64,000 bases of DNA from Leptolyngbya sp. PCC 7375 (GCF_000316115.1 NZ_JH993797.1:2652486-2716485); one strand, 5' to 3'; positions 28,005-37,315 are shown, numbered from the stretch's first letter. Notes: generated by a model from the sequence alone, not told the origin. Made by a program: numbers and translations.

Positions 28005-28256
28005 ATGACACTACAAGAAATCATCCAAGCAGCTCAACAGCTTAATGTACAGGAACAGATACAATTGGTGAGCCAACTTGTTCAAACCCTTGAACAAGTA
28101 ATACAAAAAAGCATTGCCACAACTCATTTGCAGCCCCCCACAAAGCCGAAAAATACTGAGGCAGCTTCTCACTCGCATTTACTCAAAGGTAAAGTCAAAT
28201 ATTATGATGCTCCATATGAGCCAGTGGCAATTGAAGATTGGGACGCACTAGTATGA
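28005..28256 (+). CDS. Putative antitoxin of a VapC-type pair
   Basis: An 83-residue protein that starts three bases after the NTPase stop. The N-terminal half is an amphipathic helix region (LQEIIQAAQQLNVQEQIQLV) and the C-terminus ends in YDAPYEPVAIEDWDALV, a kind of tail that typically wraps the toxin. It is not a confident match to a named antitoxin family. The ATGA overlap with the toxin gene and the gene order argue for the role. Confidence 0.65.
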   Translation: MTLQEIIQAAQQLNVQEQIQLVSQLVQTLEQVIQKSIATTHLQPPTKPKNTEAASHSHLLKGKVKYYDAPYEPVAIEDWDALV

Positions 28257-28666
28257 TCGTCCTGGATACCCATATTTGGATTTGGTGGATCGACGAAAAT
28301 CCCAAGCTATCTGCCGAAAATCTCAAAATCATTGAAGAGAATCAATCAGATGGGTTAGGTATCAGTATTATTTCCTGTTGGGAAATCGCCAAGCTTATCG
28401 AAAAAGGACGCCTTGCATTCGAGGTCACAGTAGACGAATGGCTAGAGTCAGCGCTACTTTACCCAGGTATACAACTGCTGCCGTTAACTGTGCCTATTAT
28501 CCTTCAATCGACTCGGTTAAAAGGGTTTCATTCTGATCCAGCCGATCAGCTACTTGTAGCTACTGCAATGATGTGTGCATCGTCTTTAGTCACACAAGAC
28601 AACAAAATTTTGACCTACTTGAATACACAGATTGCACCAGGACAGTCAGATAGTGAAAAGGACTAA
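28253..28666 (+). CDS. PIN-domain toxin, VapC type
   Basis: A 137-residue PIN-domain ribonuclease. The catalytic acids are visible in MIVLDTHIWIWW (first Asp), ISCWEIAKL (Glu), DPADQLLVATA (Asp) and LVTQDNKIL. VapC toxins cut specific RNAs and are held by the cognate antitoxin. The start at 28253 is chosen because it overlaps the antitoxin stop as ATGA and gives the family N-terminus; the frame extends five codons further. The ISL3 element begins seven bases after its stop. Confidence 0.85.
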   Translation: MIVLDTHIWIWWIDENPKLSAENLKIIEENQSDGLGISIISCWEIAKLIEKGRLAFEVTVDEWLESALLYPGIQLLPLTVPIILQSTRLKGFHSDPADQLLVATAMMCASSLVTQDNKILTYLNTQIAPGQSDSEKD

Positions 28667-28673
28667 CTTGAAA

Positions 28674-30071
28674 GGGTCTTCCGGAATTCCCGTGGTATCC
28701 ACTAGATGTAGTGGTTGTTACGTGTAGCCAAATCTCTCATACCCATTGATGTCCAATGTGAGTCGTTGGAAAATCCGCTCCACATCAAAGATGCCATAGC
28801 AGCGTCGCTTGAGAACCTTCACTCGGTTATTGAAGCCCTCAACAAAGCCGCTTGACCACCCGTCTAGAAAGTAGTTCGTGATTTTGTCGAGCCAGGTGTC
28901 CACAGTTCCCAAAAAACTCTCAAATTCATCGAGTTCGCTTTTGCGCACGCGTTTGCACCAGGCCCGGATGGCACACTTCGCTCCTGTCTTCGTGTACGCT
29001 CTCTCAAAAATCTCGGTTAATTCCTCGCGCAGGGTGTAAGCTTTCTCCAGCTTCGGTGAGTACGTGAACAAACGTTCAAGCAGCGCCCACTCATCGTCAT
29101 TGAGATCGTCAGGCGCTTTGCGGAAGGGCCACATCGCCCCCTTAATCTGCTGATACGCTTCGGGGGATAAGTCCTGTTTCAACCGGTTGACCTCATGTTT
29201 GCGAACCGTGTCAGCACAGGCACGATAGGCTTTTGCCACATGGAAACGGTCGACCACGATCTTGACCTCTGGCAGCTGAAGAACAGCTGCCGCCACAAAC
29301 CCTTGATACATATCGGTGCACACTCGCTTAATGCCGCCTTTTAGCCGGGAAGGGATTGAGTTGAAAAAATTGGCCACGGTCTGCTTCTTGCGGTCGGCCA
29401 GAATAGCGACGATCTCCACACCCCTCGGCATCAAGGGCACGCTGACCAGCGTAATATAGTCGCGATGGCCACGCTTGAGGGCAATCTCGTCGATCCCGAC
29501 CACCTCAATCTGATCAAATTCAGCCCAGTCCACTTGAGGGCTCACCCAACGTTTCAGGACACCCGCGACGGTCTCTTCGCTGATAGTCAGCTTTCTAGCC
29601 ACGTCCGCAACCGTCGAGTTGATCAACATGCGCAGCAGCCACTGTTCGTAAGGCTTGGTGTTGGGACTACGTAACTCATGCCAGCTCAGCCGTTGGGTGG
29701 TGGTGGGCTTCCCCTCGCAGAACGGACAGCGGTAGCGCTTAGGGCGCAATTCAATAAAAACAGGCATTTCAAACAGAGGCAGGTGACGTAGCCGAATGGC
29801 AGACTCAACGCTATGGAAGTGGGTGATCTCTCGACCACATTGATGGCAGTGGGTGCCGTTCAGGGTACTTTCAACGCGAATCAACCAAGCTCCCTGGTCT
29901 GTTTTCGAGACCTCTAGAACACGAACATCCGGTAAGTCAAGCGGGATGCGAATAGAGTTATTATCCATAGCGTGTCTCCAAAGGATTCACCACCTCAATC
30001 ATCCCACAGGTGGCATTCGCTCTCCCGTAACGCTAGATCTAGTAGTCGACCACGGCAGTTCCGGAAGAGCC
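28674..30071 (-). mobile_element. ISL3 family insertion sequence
   Basis: Imperfect 22-base terminal inverted repeats lie at 28674-28695 and 30050-30071 (core TCTTCCGGAA, with three mismatches), enclosing one ISL3 transposase. The bases flanking the ends (ACTTGAAA and AATAATCT) are not duplicated, so the element may have suffered a rearrangement or deletion at one side. Its right end truncates a TPR gene remnant. Confidence 0.88.
28718..29968 (-). CDS. ISL3 family transposase
   Basis: A 416-residue full-length transposase. An N-terminal zinc-ribbon (THCHQCGREI and YRCPFCEGKP) precedes a helix-turn-helix region (STVADVARKLTISEETVAGVL) and the DDE domain with IEVVGIDEIALKRGHRDY (first Asp), CTDMYQGF (second Asp) and FVEGFNNRVKVLKRRCYG (Glu region). 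No frameshift is seen, so it appears functional. Confidence 0.93.
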   Translation of the reverse strand: MDNNSIRIPLDLPDVRVLEVSKTDQGAWLIRVESTLNGTHCHQCGREITHFHSVESAIRLRHLPLFEMPVFIELRPKRYRCPFCEGKPTTTQRLSWHELRSPNTKPYEQWLLRMLINSTVADVARKLTISEETVAGVLKRWVSPQVDWAEFDQIEVVGIDEIALKRGHRDYITLVSVPLMPRGVEIVAILADRKKQTVANFFNSIPSRLKGGIKRVCTDMYQGFVAAAVLQLPEVKIVVDRFHVAKAYRACADTVRKHEVNRLKQDLSPEAYQQIKGAMWPFRKAPDDLNDDEWALLERLFTYSPKLEKAYTLREELTEIFERAYTKTGAKCAIRAWCKRVRKSELDEFESFLGTVDTWLDKITNYFLDGWSSGFVEGFNNRVKVLKRRCYGIFDVERIFQRLTLDINGYERFGYT

Positions 30072-30243
30072 AATAATCTCTCCTAACTCATCCAGCTCAT
30101 CTTGTTCCAGATCAAAATCAGTCACATTAATCTCTAACAACAACTCTAATACTCGCTTATATGCATCAGGATATTCTGGTTCCAACTCAATTGCTTCTTG
30201 GTAAAGCGCCATTGCATCCTGCTGCCTTTGAAGGGATTGAGCA
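30072..30243 (-). pseudogene. TPR gene fragment trapped between two insertion sequences
   Basis: A minus-strand open stretch encoding one tetratricopeptide-like repeat (AMALYQEAIELEPEYPDAYK) followed by an acidic tail (DLEQDELDELGEI). It is cut on one side by the ISKra4 left end (30244) and on the other by the ISL3 right end (30071). It may be the C-terminal half of the gene whose front part lies at 31362-31813. Confidence 0.6.
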
Positions 30244-30252
30244 GGGAGCACG

Positions 30253-31125
30253 TCATCCGCTGTCGGATGAAAAATAATCGAGTTGATGATTTAGATAAAC
30301 GGATCTCAATTTGAGCATTTGTGGCAACGTCTCTTCATTCCATTGAGCTCCCGTCACCTGCAATCTGGCATCAATCTGTTTGACCCAAGACTCAACAGGA
30401 CCTGAGCCAATGGGCAAGCCTTCCATCTGATAATAGCGATAGTTGGGAATGCGTCCAGCATGGTTGTTCAGATAGGCACTAAAGCGTCGGGCCGAGTCAT
30501 TGTCCAACTCTGATAGGCAAACCAAAACCTGTTGGAGTCGCCCTTCCCATAGTTGACTCGATAGCGATTCCAGCACCGGTGCTGGGGCCTCGACTTTGTA
30601 GAGATTCTCTTTCAGGTGATACCAATCAAGCACTTCGTCGGTTGGGACCTCTATTGCCATCTGGTCAAATAGGGACCAAATGCCACAGTGCCCATCACCC
30701 AGCAGATAAATCACAGGGACGAGAGGCAATGTCGTCACCCATGCCAACAAGGTCGCTGGGTCTTTGTACCAAGCCATCCCGAGGCCATCGCCATTGACTC
30801 TGATGCCGTGATACTGACGCCAGACGCTGGCTTCACCCTTGGGGGTCCGCACCCGTACCATCCCGCCATCGAGGGTGAGTTCGCTGACGGGCTCTTCAGA
30901 CCTTGGCTCGGGTAACGGTGAGCGCTTTACCATTCGCTCTTGCGTCTTGGCACTCACACGAACTCCCGTGAGCATCGCCACATCCGATTCCGCATGCGCA
31001 TAGGACGCTTTGGCACACATCCGTAAACAACATTTCTCTAGATACGGACTGTGCTTGACACGAGCCTTGAGTGAAAGTGTTTGTGCCTGTTTACGAGAGA
31101 CCCACAATTCCCCCAGAATGCTCAC
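30253..31125 (-). CDS. ISKra4 transposase, second frame
   Basis: A 290-residue frame with ISKra4 transposase landmarks: ILGELWVSRKQAQTL, SPYLEKCCLR, LTLDGGMVRVRT (first acidic motif), IYLLGDGHCGIW (second), DWYHLKENLYKV, and a final GLPIGSGPVESWVK. The GTG start at 31125 shares one base with the TAG stop of the first frame (TAGTG), so expression by coupling or frameshift is likely. Confidence 0.85.
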   Translation of the reverse strand: MSILGELWVSRKQAQTLSLKARVKHSPYLEKCCLRMCAKASYAHAESDVAMLTGVRVSAKTQERMVKRSPLPEPRSEEPVSELTLDGGMVRVRTPKGEASVWRQYHGIRVNGDGLGMAWYKDPATLLAWVTTLPLVPVIYLLGDGHCGIWSLFDQMAIEVPTDEVLDWYHLKENLYKVEAPAPVLESLSSQLWEGRLQQVLVCLSELDNDSARRFSAYLNNHAGRIPNYRYYQMEGLPIGSGPVESWVKQIDARLQVTGAQWNEETLPQMLKLRSVYLNHQLDYFSSDSG

Positions 31126-31340
31126 TATTCGCCTGGGTCGCTCACCATCTTCTGGACAATTTGCTTGGATAAAAAATTTCCTAAACCAGGAGAGACATGG
31201 CTCTGGAGTTGAGCACGAACCGTATGTTCGATATCCTCCAAGCTATCCATCGGTAACCCGTTTGCTTGAGCATCGTCATAGAGAATCTGGGCGATTGCTC
31301 GCACATGGGAATCCAATTGCTGATGGGTTTCAGGTGTCAT
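31125..31340 (-). CDS. ISKra4 transposase, first frame
   Basis: A 71-residue helical protein (MTPETHQQLDSHVRAIAQIL) that forms the N-terminal part of two-frame ISKra4 transposases. It stops at the exact point where the second frame starts. Confidence 0.75.
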   Translation of the reverse strand: MTPETHQQLDSHVRAIAQILYDDAQANGLPMDSLEDIEHTVRAQLQSHVSPGLGNFLSKQIVQKMVSDPGE

Positions 31341-31361
31341 GACTGTGAACCGATAGAAACA

Positions 31362-31813
31362 CTACCCTCTAGGATATTTTTTCTCTGATGAATGGATGAC
31401 GTGTTCCCTTGAGCATTGAGCAGCCTCTTCTTCAGAAACAACCCAATAGCTATTACGCTCTAGCTCCCGAGCTTCAATCATTAATGTTTCATAACGTGTT
31501 GCCAAACTTACAGTTATGGAACAACTCCCGGTTTCATCTAGAGGCGTTGGCAGACGATACTCATAGGTAGCATCCTCATAAACCTCAAATACATAGGTTC
31601 TATCACTGGCAGTTCGCTTAACCTCCCCCATGTATAGGGTGACAAAGAGCCTGTGGGAGTCACCACCGGAAAACAGGTCGTATTACCACCTGCACCCTGG
31701 GCACGAATCGTGATCACATCACCCCCATGGACCGAAAAATCATTAGGGTCAGGTGCTAAAGCATCTAGGGTTTCAATTTCATAAAGACAAACAGGCTTAA
31801 GTTGCGCTGCCAC
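31362..31813 (-). pseudogene. Unknown gene, frameshifted and truncated by ISKra4
   Basis: The front part reads from an ATG at 31813 (LKPVCLYEIETLDALAPDPN, then VHGGDVITIRAQGAGG). The frame is lost near 31650-31660 and continues in another frame as LFVTLYMGEVKRTASDRTYV and YEYRLPTPLDETGSCSITVS. The stop codon is supplied by the ISKra4 end (GGGTAG). Beta-rich composition; family not recognised. The IS21 target duplication lies just upstream (31825-31831), so the promoter is also disrupted. Confidence 0.6.
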
Positions 31814-31824
31814 CCTGCTCTATA

Positions 31825-31831
31825 GATATCG
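31825..31831. repeat. IS21 target-site duplication, left
   Basis: GATATCG, directly followed by the IS21 end TGCATATTTGC. The same heptamer occurs at 40920-40926 on the far side of the nested block. Confidence 0.85.
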
Positions 31832-32003
31832 TGCATATTTGCATGACTTCGGCAGAATGATGTCCACTTCGGCCCCCCCCACTTTAAGGCGTGAGATCAG
31901 GGTCCACCGAGACAGGTAATAAAATCATAATCTAGCATTGAAGAAATGACTGAGTGATGACCAGATCTCAAAGGGTTAAATCTGGTCATGGGTTGGCATC
32001 AGA

Positions 32004-32771
32004 TTATGAGGGTTCCTCCTTGCCTTGAGCGTTAAGTTGACTGGTGAGTTTACGCATGGATTCGCCCTTGAGAGTGAGTTTCAAGGAATCATGGACAATG
32101 CGGTCAAGAATGGCATCGGCGAGGGTGGAGTCTTGAATCTTCTGATGCCAATCCTTGATAGGAAACTGAGAGGCAAAGAGACACGAGGCCTGCCGAAAGC
32201 GGTCATCAAGGAGGTCGAGAATTTCACGAGCATCATTGGGTGTCAACGGGTCTCTGAGCCATTCATCAAAGATGAGTAAATCAAAGGCAGCCAAGTGTTT
32301 ACGGAATTTAGGGAAAGAGCCATCGGCCTTTGCAAATTTCAACTCAGCAATGAGATTAGCGGTTTTGAAATAGCGAACCGACTGGCCATGCTTACACAGA
32401 TGATCTGCTAGGGTACAGGCGAGAAAGGTCTTGCCCACCCCGGTCGGCCCCACCATGATGAGGTTGAGATGCTGAGTGAGCCATTGCCCCTGAGCCCAGT
32501 CCAAGAATTGAGCTTTTTTCAAGCCCCGTGCCACTTGAAAATCCACCTCACTCAGGGTGGCTCCCATAAAGAGTTGGGCTTGCTTGAGTCGGCGCTTGAG
32601 GCGTTGGTTTTGCCGTCTGATATGCTCACGCTCGACCAGTAAGGCAAATCGTTCATCAAAGCTCAGGTCATGATAGGTGGGCTGTTCGTGTTGTTCACAC
32701 CAGGCGTCGAGTAGGCCATGGAGTTTGAGGTCTTTGAGTTGTTCAATGGTTTGTTGCATGATGGGGGTCAC
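32004..32771 (-). CDS. istB: IS21 helper ATPase IstB
   Basis: A 255-residue AAA+ ATPase of the DnaC/IstB group. Walker A is MVGPTGVGKTFLACTLADH and Walker B is FDLLIFDEWLRD, with a C-terminal arginine-rich segment. IstB assembles on DNA and guides the IstA transposase to its target. The frame is intact although its partner gene is broken. Confidence 0.93.
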   Translation of the reverse strand: MTPIMQQTIEQLKDLKLHGLLDAWCEQHEQPTYHDLSFDERFALLVEREHIRRQNQRLKRRLKQAQLFMGATLSEVDFQVARGLKKAQFLDWAQGQWLTQHLNLIMVGPTGVGKTFLACTLADHLCKHGQSVRYFKTANLIAELKFAKADGSFPKFRKHLAAFDLLIFDEWLRDPLTPNDAREILDLLDDRFRQASCLFASQFPIKDWHQKIQDSTLADAILDRIVHDSLKLTLKGESMRKLTSQLNAQGKEEPS

Positions 32772-32783
32772 TATCGAGTTGTA

Positions 32784-33275
32784 TTAGTTGTAGTAGGCAC
32801 TGCCCCGAACATTGTCGTGGTCAATACTCGGGGGCGCAGGCACGTCAATTAGGACAGGGGTTTTATCAAGATGATGTTGGAGAATATGCTTGAGTCGCTG
32901 ATAGCCTGACATGGCGAAGATGTTGGCGCGTTTGCACGCATCTTCTAATCGGTCAGCTCCATAGCGGGTGGCTAAACTCTGGAGTCCTTTGAGGGAACGA
33001 AAGGCCTGCTCGTCATGGGATTTGCTCTCAAAAATCGTCTCTACCTGGGTGCGAGTTTGGGGGCCGATCTGGTGTGCCCACGCCAAAAAAGACTCCCGTG
33101 ACTGACGCTTGTAGGCCCAATGCTCTGGCGGCATGTGATGATCCAAGGTGCTATGGCGATGGGCTAAGGTTGAACGAGGGTGGGCTGAAATTCGCTTATT
33201 TTCATAGAACACCTCCACCAGCTGCTCACTGGTTTTGACCATCACTTGGCGTCCGACATACCAGTAGGGCACCGA
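32784..33275 (-). pseudogene. istA: istA, C-terminal part (disrupted)
   Basis: Encodes the C-terminal part of IstA, beginning VPYWYVGRQVMVKTSEQLVE and ending VPAPPSIDHDNVRGSAYYN, 12 bases before istB. It lost its N-terminal part, which now lies at 39652-40708. The break is inside the conserved H-Y-Y-S-V-P-Y motif. Confidence 0.9.
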
Positions 33276-33338
33276 CATCAATGCGCCAGCCATAATACCC
33301 CTATAAAGACGAAGCCTTCTCAATACCCTACCGTTAGA

Positions 33339-33591
33339 TTGAGGGGGTTACTCCGCTTGGTTGAACTCGTCGCCAAAATAAAGGCAAGTGAGCCATTGCA
33401 CGAAAAGGAAGAATATCCATGTCAGAGCGAAACGAGTCCCCCCGTCTGCCTGTCCTCCGAGGAAGGAGCTGTGGCAACGGTTGCCGCAACTGAAGCGGCA
33501 GAGACTGATCAATGTCTTGAGCCAACTGCTGGAGAATCATCTGAGTGCCCAGTCAGGACAGGAGGTGACGAATGAGTCTCCCAACGAATAG
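33339..33591 (+). CDS. Small ORF of element A (two frames joined at poly-C)
   Basis: Same sequence as in copy C. The first frame begins at a TTG (33339; GLLRLVELVAKIKA) and the second, one base on, encodes ELWQRLPQLKRQRLINVLSQ and stops at 33591, after the recombinase ATG. The switch would occur at the C6 tract near 33438-33443. Function unknown. Confidence 0.5.
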
Positions 33592-35710
33592 CAGCCACTG
33601 GCCTTCAGAAAAAATACAAGCCCATCATCTGGACCGGTTAGCGGTGGTCTATGTTCGTCAGTCAACCTTGCAGCAGGTGAGCGACCATCAAGAATGACCC
33701 GATCCAGTATGGATTAGTGGGGCGAGCCGAAGCCCTAGGCTGGAGAGCCGAGCGTGTGCTGACCATTGATGATGATTTAGGAAAGTCAGGCAGTAGCGCT
33801 GAAGGACGTTTAGGCTTTCAACGTCTTGTCAGTGAAGTGGGTCTCAATCATGTGGGGTTAATATTAGGAGTAGAGATGTCCCGGTTGGCCCGTTCATCGA
33901 AAGATTGGCATCAACTGTTGGAAATCTGTGCCCTATTCGGCACGCTGATAGCCGACCTGGACGGCATCTATAATCCGAGTGATTACAACGACAGGCTCTT
34001 GCTTGGGTTGAAAGGATCGTTCTCGGAGATAGAGCTCCACATCCTCAAACAGCGAATGATTCAGGGAAAGCGTAACAAAGCTGAACGAGGGGAATTGGGC
34101 TTCAATGTGCCCATCGGCTATGTGCGTCGTCCCTCTGGGGAAATACACTTTGACCCAGACGAACAAGTACAACAGGTGGTGCAGCTGATCTTCAGAAAAT
34201 TTGAGGAATTGGGGACCCTCAATGCCGTACTCCAGTACCTAGTGACCCATCATATTCAGATTGGGGTACGGGTATTATCGGGACCGACAAAAGGCGATTT
34301 AGAATGGCATCGGCCCAATCGAGCGACATTGCAAAATCTCCTGAGACATCCAACCTATGCTGGGGCCTATGCCTATGGACGCAGACAAGTAGACCCTCGA
34401 AAAAAGAAAGCGGGACGACCTCATACCGGCAGAGTGGTTAAGCCTTGCGAGGAATGGCTGGTCTTGATCAAAGATCACCATCCGGCGTACATTAGCTGGG
34501 AAAAATACCAGCAGAATATTGCTCAACTCAAGTCCAATCAGAACCGCAGTAATGAACAAGGACATCCCCGTCAAGGGGTTGGGTTACTGTGTGGGTTGTT
34601 AGTGTGTGGTCGATGTGGGGGTCGCATGGCGGTTCAGTATTCCCATGGACAAGATCATCATCGCTATATCTGCGCCCGAGAGAAAGTCGATTATGGGGGT
34701 GAGATTTGCCAACACTTGTCGGGTGCTTGTTTAGATGAGTATGTTGTTGACCAAGTTTTACAGGCCCTGGAACCCGCCGCATTAGAGTTGTCACTGGCCG
34801 CTGCAAGACATCTTGAAGAAGACCGATTAGAACTCGACAAGGTGTGGCACCAACGACTTGAGAGAGCCCAATTTGAGACTGATAGAGCCAGACGACATTA
34901 CCAGTTAGTAGAGCCAGAGAACCGTTTGGTCGCCAGACAATTAGCCCAAGAATGGGAAGCTAAATTGCAAGCTCAACAACAACTCCAAGAAGACTATGAA
35001 CGTTTTTGTTGCGAGAAGCCCAAACAACTATCACCCGACCAACAACAACAGATTCGAAGACTTGCTCAAGACCTGCCTGCCTTATGGTCTGTGCCAACAA
35101 CAACTCAGGCTCAACGCAAAGAAATCATCCGGCAGGTGATTGATAAAATCATTGTCACTGTTGAAGGCACAAGTGAACAGGTTCAGGTTATGATTGAGTG
35201 GTCGGGAGGATTCTCCTGTCAAGCTCAAATTATTCGTCCGGTGGCAAAATGGACACAACTGAGTTACTACCTCAGTTATGTGAGCGGCTAGAGCAACTGG
35301 TCGAGGCCAATTTAACAACCGATGAAATAGTTGACTGCTTGCATCAAGAAGGGTTTCGTCCACCCAAACGACGTCAAACCTTCACTCGAGAAATCGTCCA
35401 AACCTTGATACGCCATCTCGGACTCCGGCCTCGTCCATTGCCTAAAGCCAGAGAGCCCCTTTCTGAGCATGAGTGGTGGCTCCCTGAGTTAGCGGTCACG
35501 CTGGGGATGCCCACCGTGACCCTATACAACTGGGTGCGACGTGGTTGGGTCAAAGCCCGGCAGCAACCCACGTCCCCAAAACACTGGATCATTTGGGCCG
35601 ATGAGATTGAACTGGAACGATTAAGAACCCATCGGCAACGGCCTGTCGGTGACATTCTACGGCAACGTTGGAAAGGCAAAGTGCCCACGATTGCAATCCC
35701 ACCTGAGTAA
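33572..35710 (+). pseudogene. Large serine recombinase, copy A (three frameshifts)
   Basis: Counterpart of the intact copy C gene. Single-base deletions near 33693-33706 (AATCGACC to AATGACC, creating TGA, and CGACTCC to CGATCC) and at 35267-35270 (CCC to CC) destroy the frame. The middle part remains open from 33717 to 35291. It has the resolvase core (MSRLARSSKDWHQLLE), recombinase domain and zinc ribbon (CGRCGGRM), but no complete product can be made. Confidence 0.88.
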
Positions 35711-35754
35711 CCCTCCTCACACCGTCACTGTTAACTCTTCACCGGAGAATACAA

Positions 35755-35883
35755 ATGGAAAACCATCAGCCTATGACTAAGCAACCTCGGCATAAAGAGG
35801 GAGATGACTATGGGGGTATTGAGGCTGGCGTATCTCTACTAGCCATAATGCCCCCATCAATACAAATCGGTCGAAAAAGTTAA
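35755..35883 (+). CDS. Short ORF through the right end of element A
   Basis: A 42-codon frame with a GGAG site seven bases before the ATG. Its middle encodes YGGIEAGVSL through the right terminal repeat and it continues into element B. An equivalent frame with the GGIEA peptide is present in copies B and C. Whether it is translated is unknown. Confidence 0.4.
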   Translation: MENHQPMTKQPRHKEGDDYGGIEAGVSLLAIMPPSIQIGRKS

Positions 35884-35885
35884 TT

Positions 35886-36123
35886 GTGATTGGCATTGAT
35901 GGATTGCAACGACTGGTTGCCTTAGTTGCCAAAATAAAGGCAGTGCAATTATCACCTGAGCCATCATGTATCAGCCAATCACCCCCCCCCGTCTATTTGC
36001 CAGAGTGTAGAGACGCTGTGGAGCAATCTACCCAAGGCGAATCAGAAACGACTTGTCAGTGTCCTGAGCCAAATGCTGGAGAGCCAGATGGCTATTCAAA
36101 CTCAGGAGGAGGAAGAAGTGTAG
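35886..36123 (+). CDS. Small ORF of element B (two frames joined at poly-C)
   Basis: Starts at a GTG (35886) with GLQRLVALVAKIKA, passes a C9 tract (35982-35990), and in the next frame encodes ETLWSNLPKANQKRLVSVLS and QMLESQM, with a stop at 36121-36123. Both parts align with the A/C version at protein level despite synonymous changes, which supports coding in both frames. The IS3 begins at the next base. Confidence 0.5.
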
Positions 36124-36186
36124 TGACCCCCAAAATTAGGACAGGACTGAGAGAGCGTAAGCTAGAGTCCAATCGGGGGAAGGAAT

Positions 36187-36489
36187 ATGGCCAGCAAGCC
36201 AAGAAACTACAGTAGCGAATTTAAGGCAAAAGTGGTGCTGGAGATCGTCAGCGGCCAACGGAGTGTGAGCGCAGCCAGTCGAGCCCATAAAGTCCATACG
36301 TCAGTGATCAATCGTTGGCGTAATGAATTTCTTAAACAAGCGCATTTAGCGTTTGGAGGCAAAGGAGGAGGAAATGAATCAGCCGAACGAATAGCCGAAT
36401 TGGAACGAATGGTGGGTCGGTTAACGATGGAGTTAGCGGTGGCAAAAAAAGCTTCAGACTTGTGGAATCTGAGCGGAAACGAACCATGA
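36187..36489 (+). CDS. IS3 transposase OrfA (helix-turn-helix)
   Basis: A 100-residue protein with the IS3 OrfA helix-turn-helix (YSSEFKAKVVLEIVSGQRSV then KVHTSVINRWRNEFLKQA) and a leucine-zipper-like tail (IAELERMVGRLTMELAVAKK). The A7 tract at 36444-36450 is in the frame A-AAA-AAA, a standard -1 slippery site that would fuse OrfA to the orfB frame. Confidence 0.88.
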   Translation: MASKPRNYSSEFKAKVVLEIVSGQRSVSAASRAHKVHTSVINRWRNEFLKQAHLAFGGKGGGNESAERIAELERMVGRLTMELAVAKKASDLWNLSGNEP

Positions 36490-37315
36490 TAGAGCAGTTG
36501 AAAGGCGAGTATCCAATCCAGGTCATCTGTGATGTCATTGGCTACAGTCGGAGTCGTTATTACTATCGGTCAACATCAGACAAACAAACGCAAGAAGAGG
36601 AACTAAAAAAGCGATCATTGATGTGGCGGGACGGTATCCCACCTATGGGTATCGACGGATTACTAAACAATTACAGCGAGAGGGATGGCGTGTTAATCAC
36701 AAACGTATCAGCCGATTAATGAGAGAATTGGGACTACTGGAAAAGCGACGAATACGACGGAAACGAACAACCAATAGTGTCCATGGATATAAGCGGTATC
36801 CTAATCTGGTCAAAGGGTTGGTAGTAGAGTATCCAGAGCAGGTATGGGTCGGCGACATCACCTATATCCGATTGAAGGACGAATTTGTTTATTTAGCGGT
36901 ATTAATGGATGTGTTCACCCGCAGTATTCGAGGCTGGCACTTGGATAGAACGATGGAGAAACAGTTAACGATAACAGCGTTGGAGAAAGGACTGAACCAG
37001 TATATTCCAGAGATTCACCATTCAGACCAAGGGGTGCAATATGCGGCCAATGCGTATGTTCAGATATTGGAGGAGAATGAGATAGCGATTAGTATGGCAG
37101 GCGTGGGTAAGGCCTATGAGAATGGTTATGCTGAACGGCTCATGAGAACAATAAAAGAAGAGGAGGTTGATTTGTCGGACTATCGCAATTTTAATGAAGT
37201 GTATGAGAGAATAGAAGAGTTTTTAGACGAGGTGTATATGAAGAAAAGAATTCACTCTTCTTTGGGCTATTTGACACCCAGCGAATTTGAGGAAAAGTGG
37301 AGGAAGGAATTGTAG
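36486..37315 (+). pseudogene. IS3 transposase orfB, one frameshift
   Basis: The first part (MIEQLKGEYPIQVICDVIGY) and the DDE part (WVGDITYIRL, HSDQGVQYA, the E in MRTIKEEEV) are in different frames. The switch lies at CTA-AAA-AAG (36603-36611). One extra A would restore the frame, and the tract is itself a canonical -1 slippery heptamer, so rescue by a second recoding event is possible. Otherwise the element is inactive. Confidence 0.8.

Larger units (their letters stand above)
30244..31367 (-). mobile_element. ISKra4 family insertion sequence
   Basis: Two overlapping minus-strand frames of an ISKra4 element. The ends are placed at a GGGAGC start (30244) and the reverse complement GGGTAGTG at 31360-31367. 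The terminal repeats are only weakly similar, so the exact boundaries are uncertain by a few bases. No target duplication is evident. Confidence 0.7.
33283..35837 (+). mobile_element. Serine-recombinase element, copy A (defective)
   Basis: A 2,555-base element almost identical to copy C (42081-44638): three single-base deletions and one seen substitution. The left end GCGCCAGCCATAATACCCC and the inverted right end GGGGGTATTGAGGCTGGCG form imperfect terminal repeats. It carries the small ORF, a broken recombinase and the 3' ORF. It abuts copy B directly at 35837/35838. Confidence 0.75.

Noticed and set aside
28674..30071. Target-site duplication for the ISL3 element
   Set aside because: The 8 bases on each side differ completely.
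33388..33591. Treating the second-frame small ORF as a complete gene from its own ATG
   Set aside because: The first 20 or so residues of that frame are not conserved in copy B, whereas the other frame is; a two-frame product explains both copies better.
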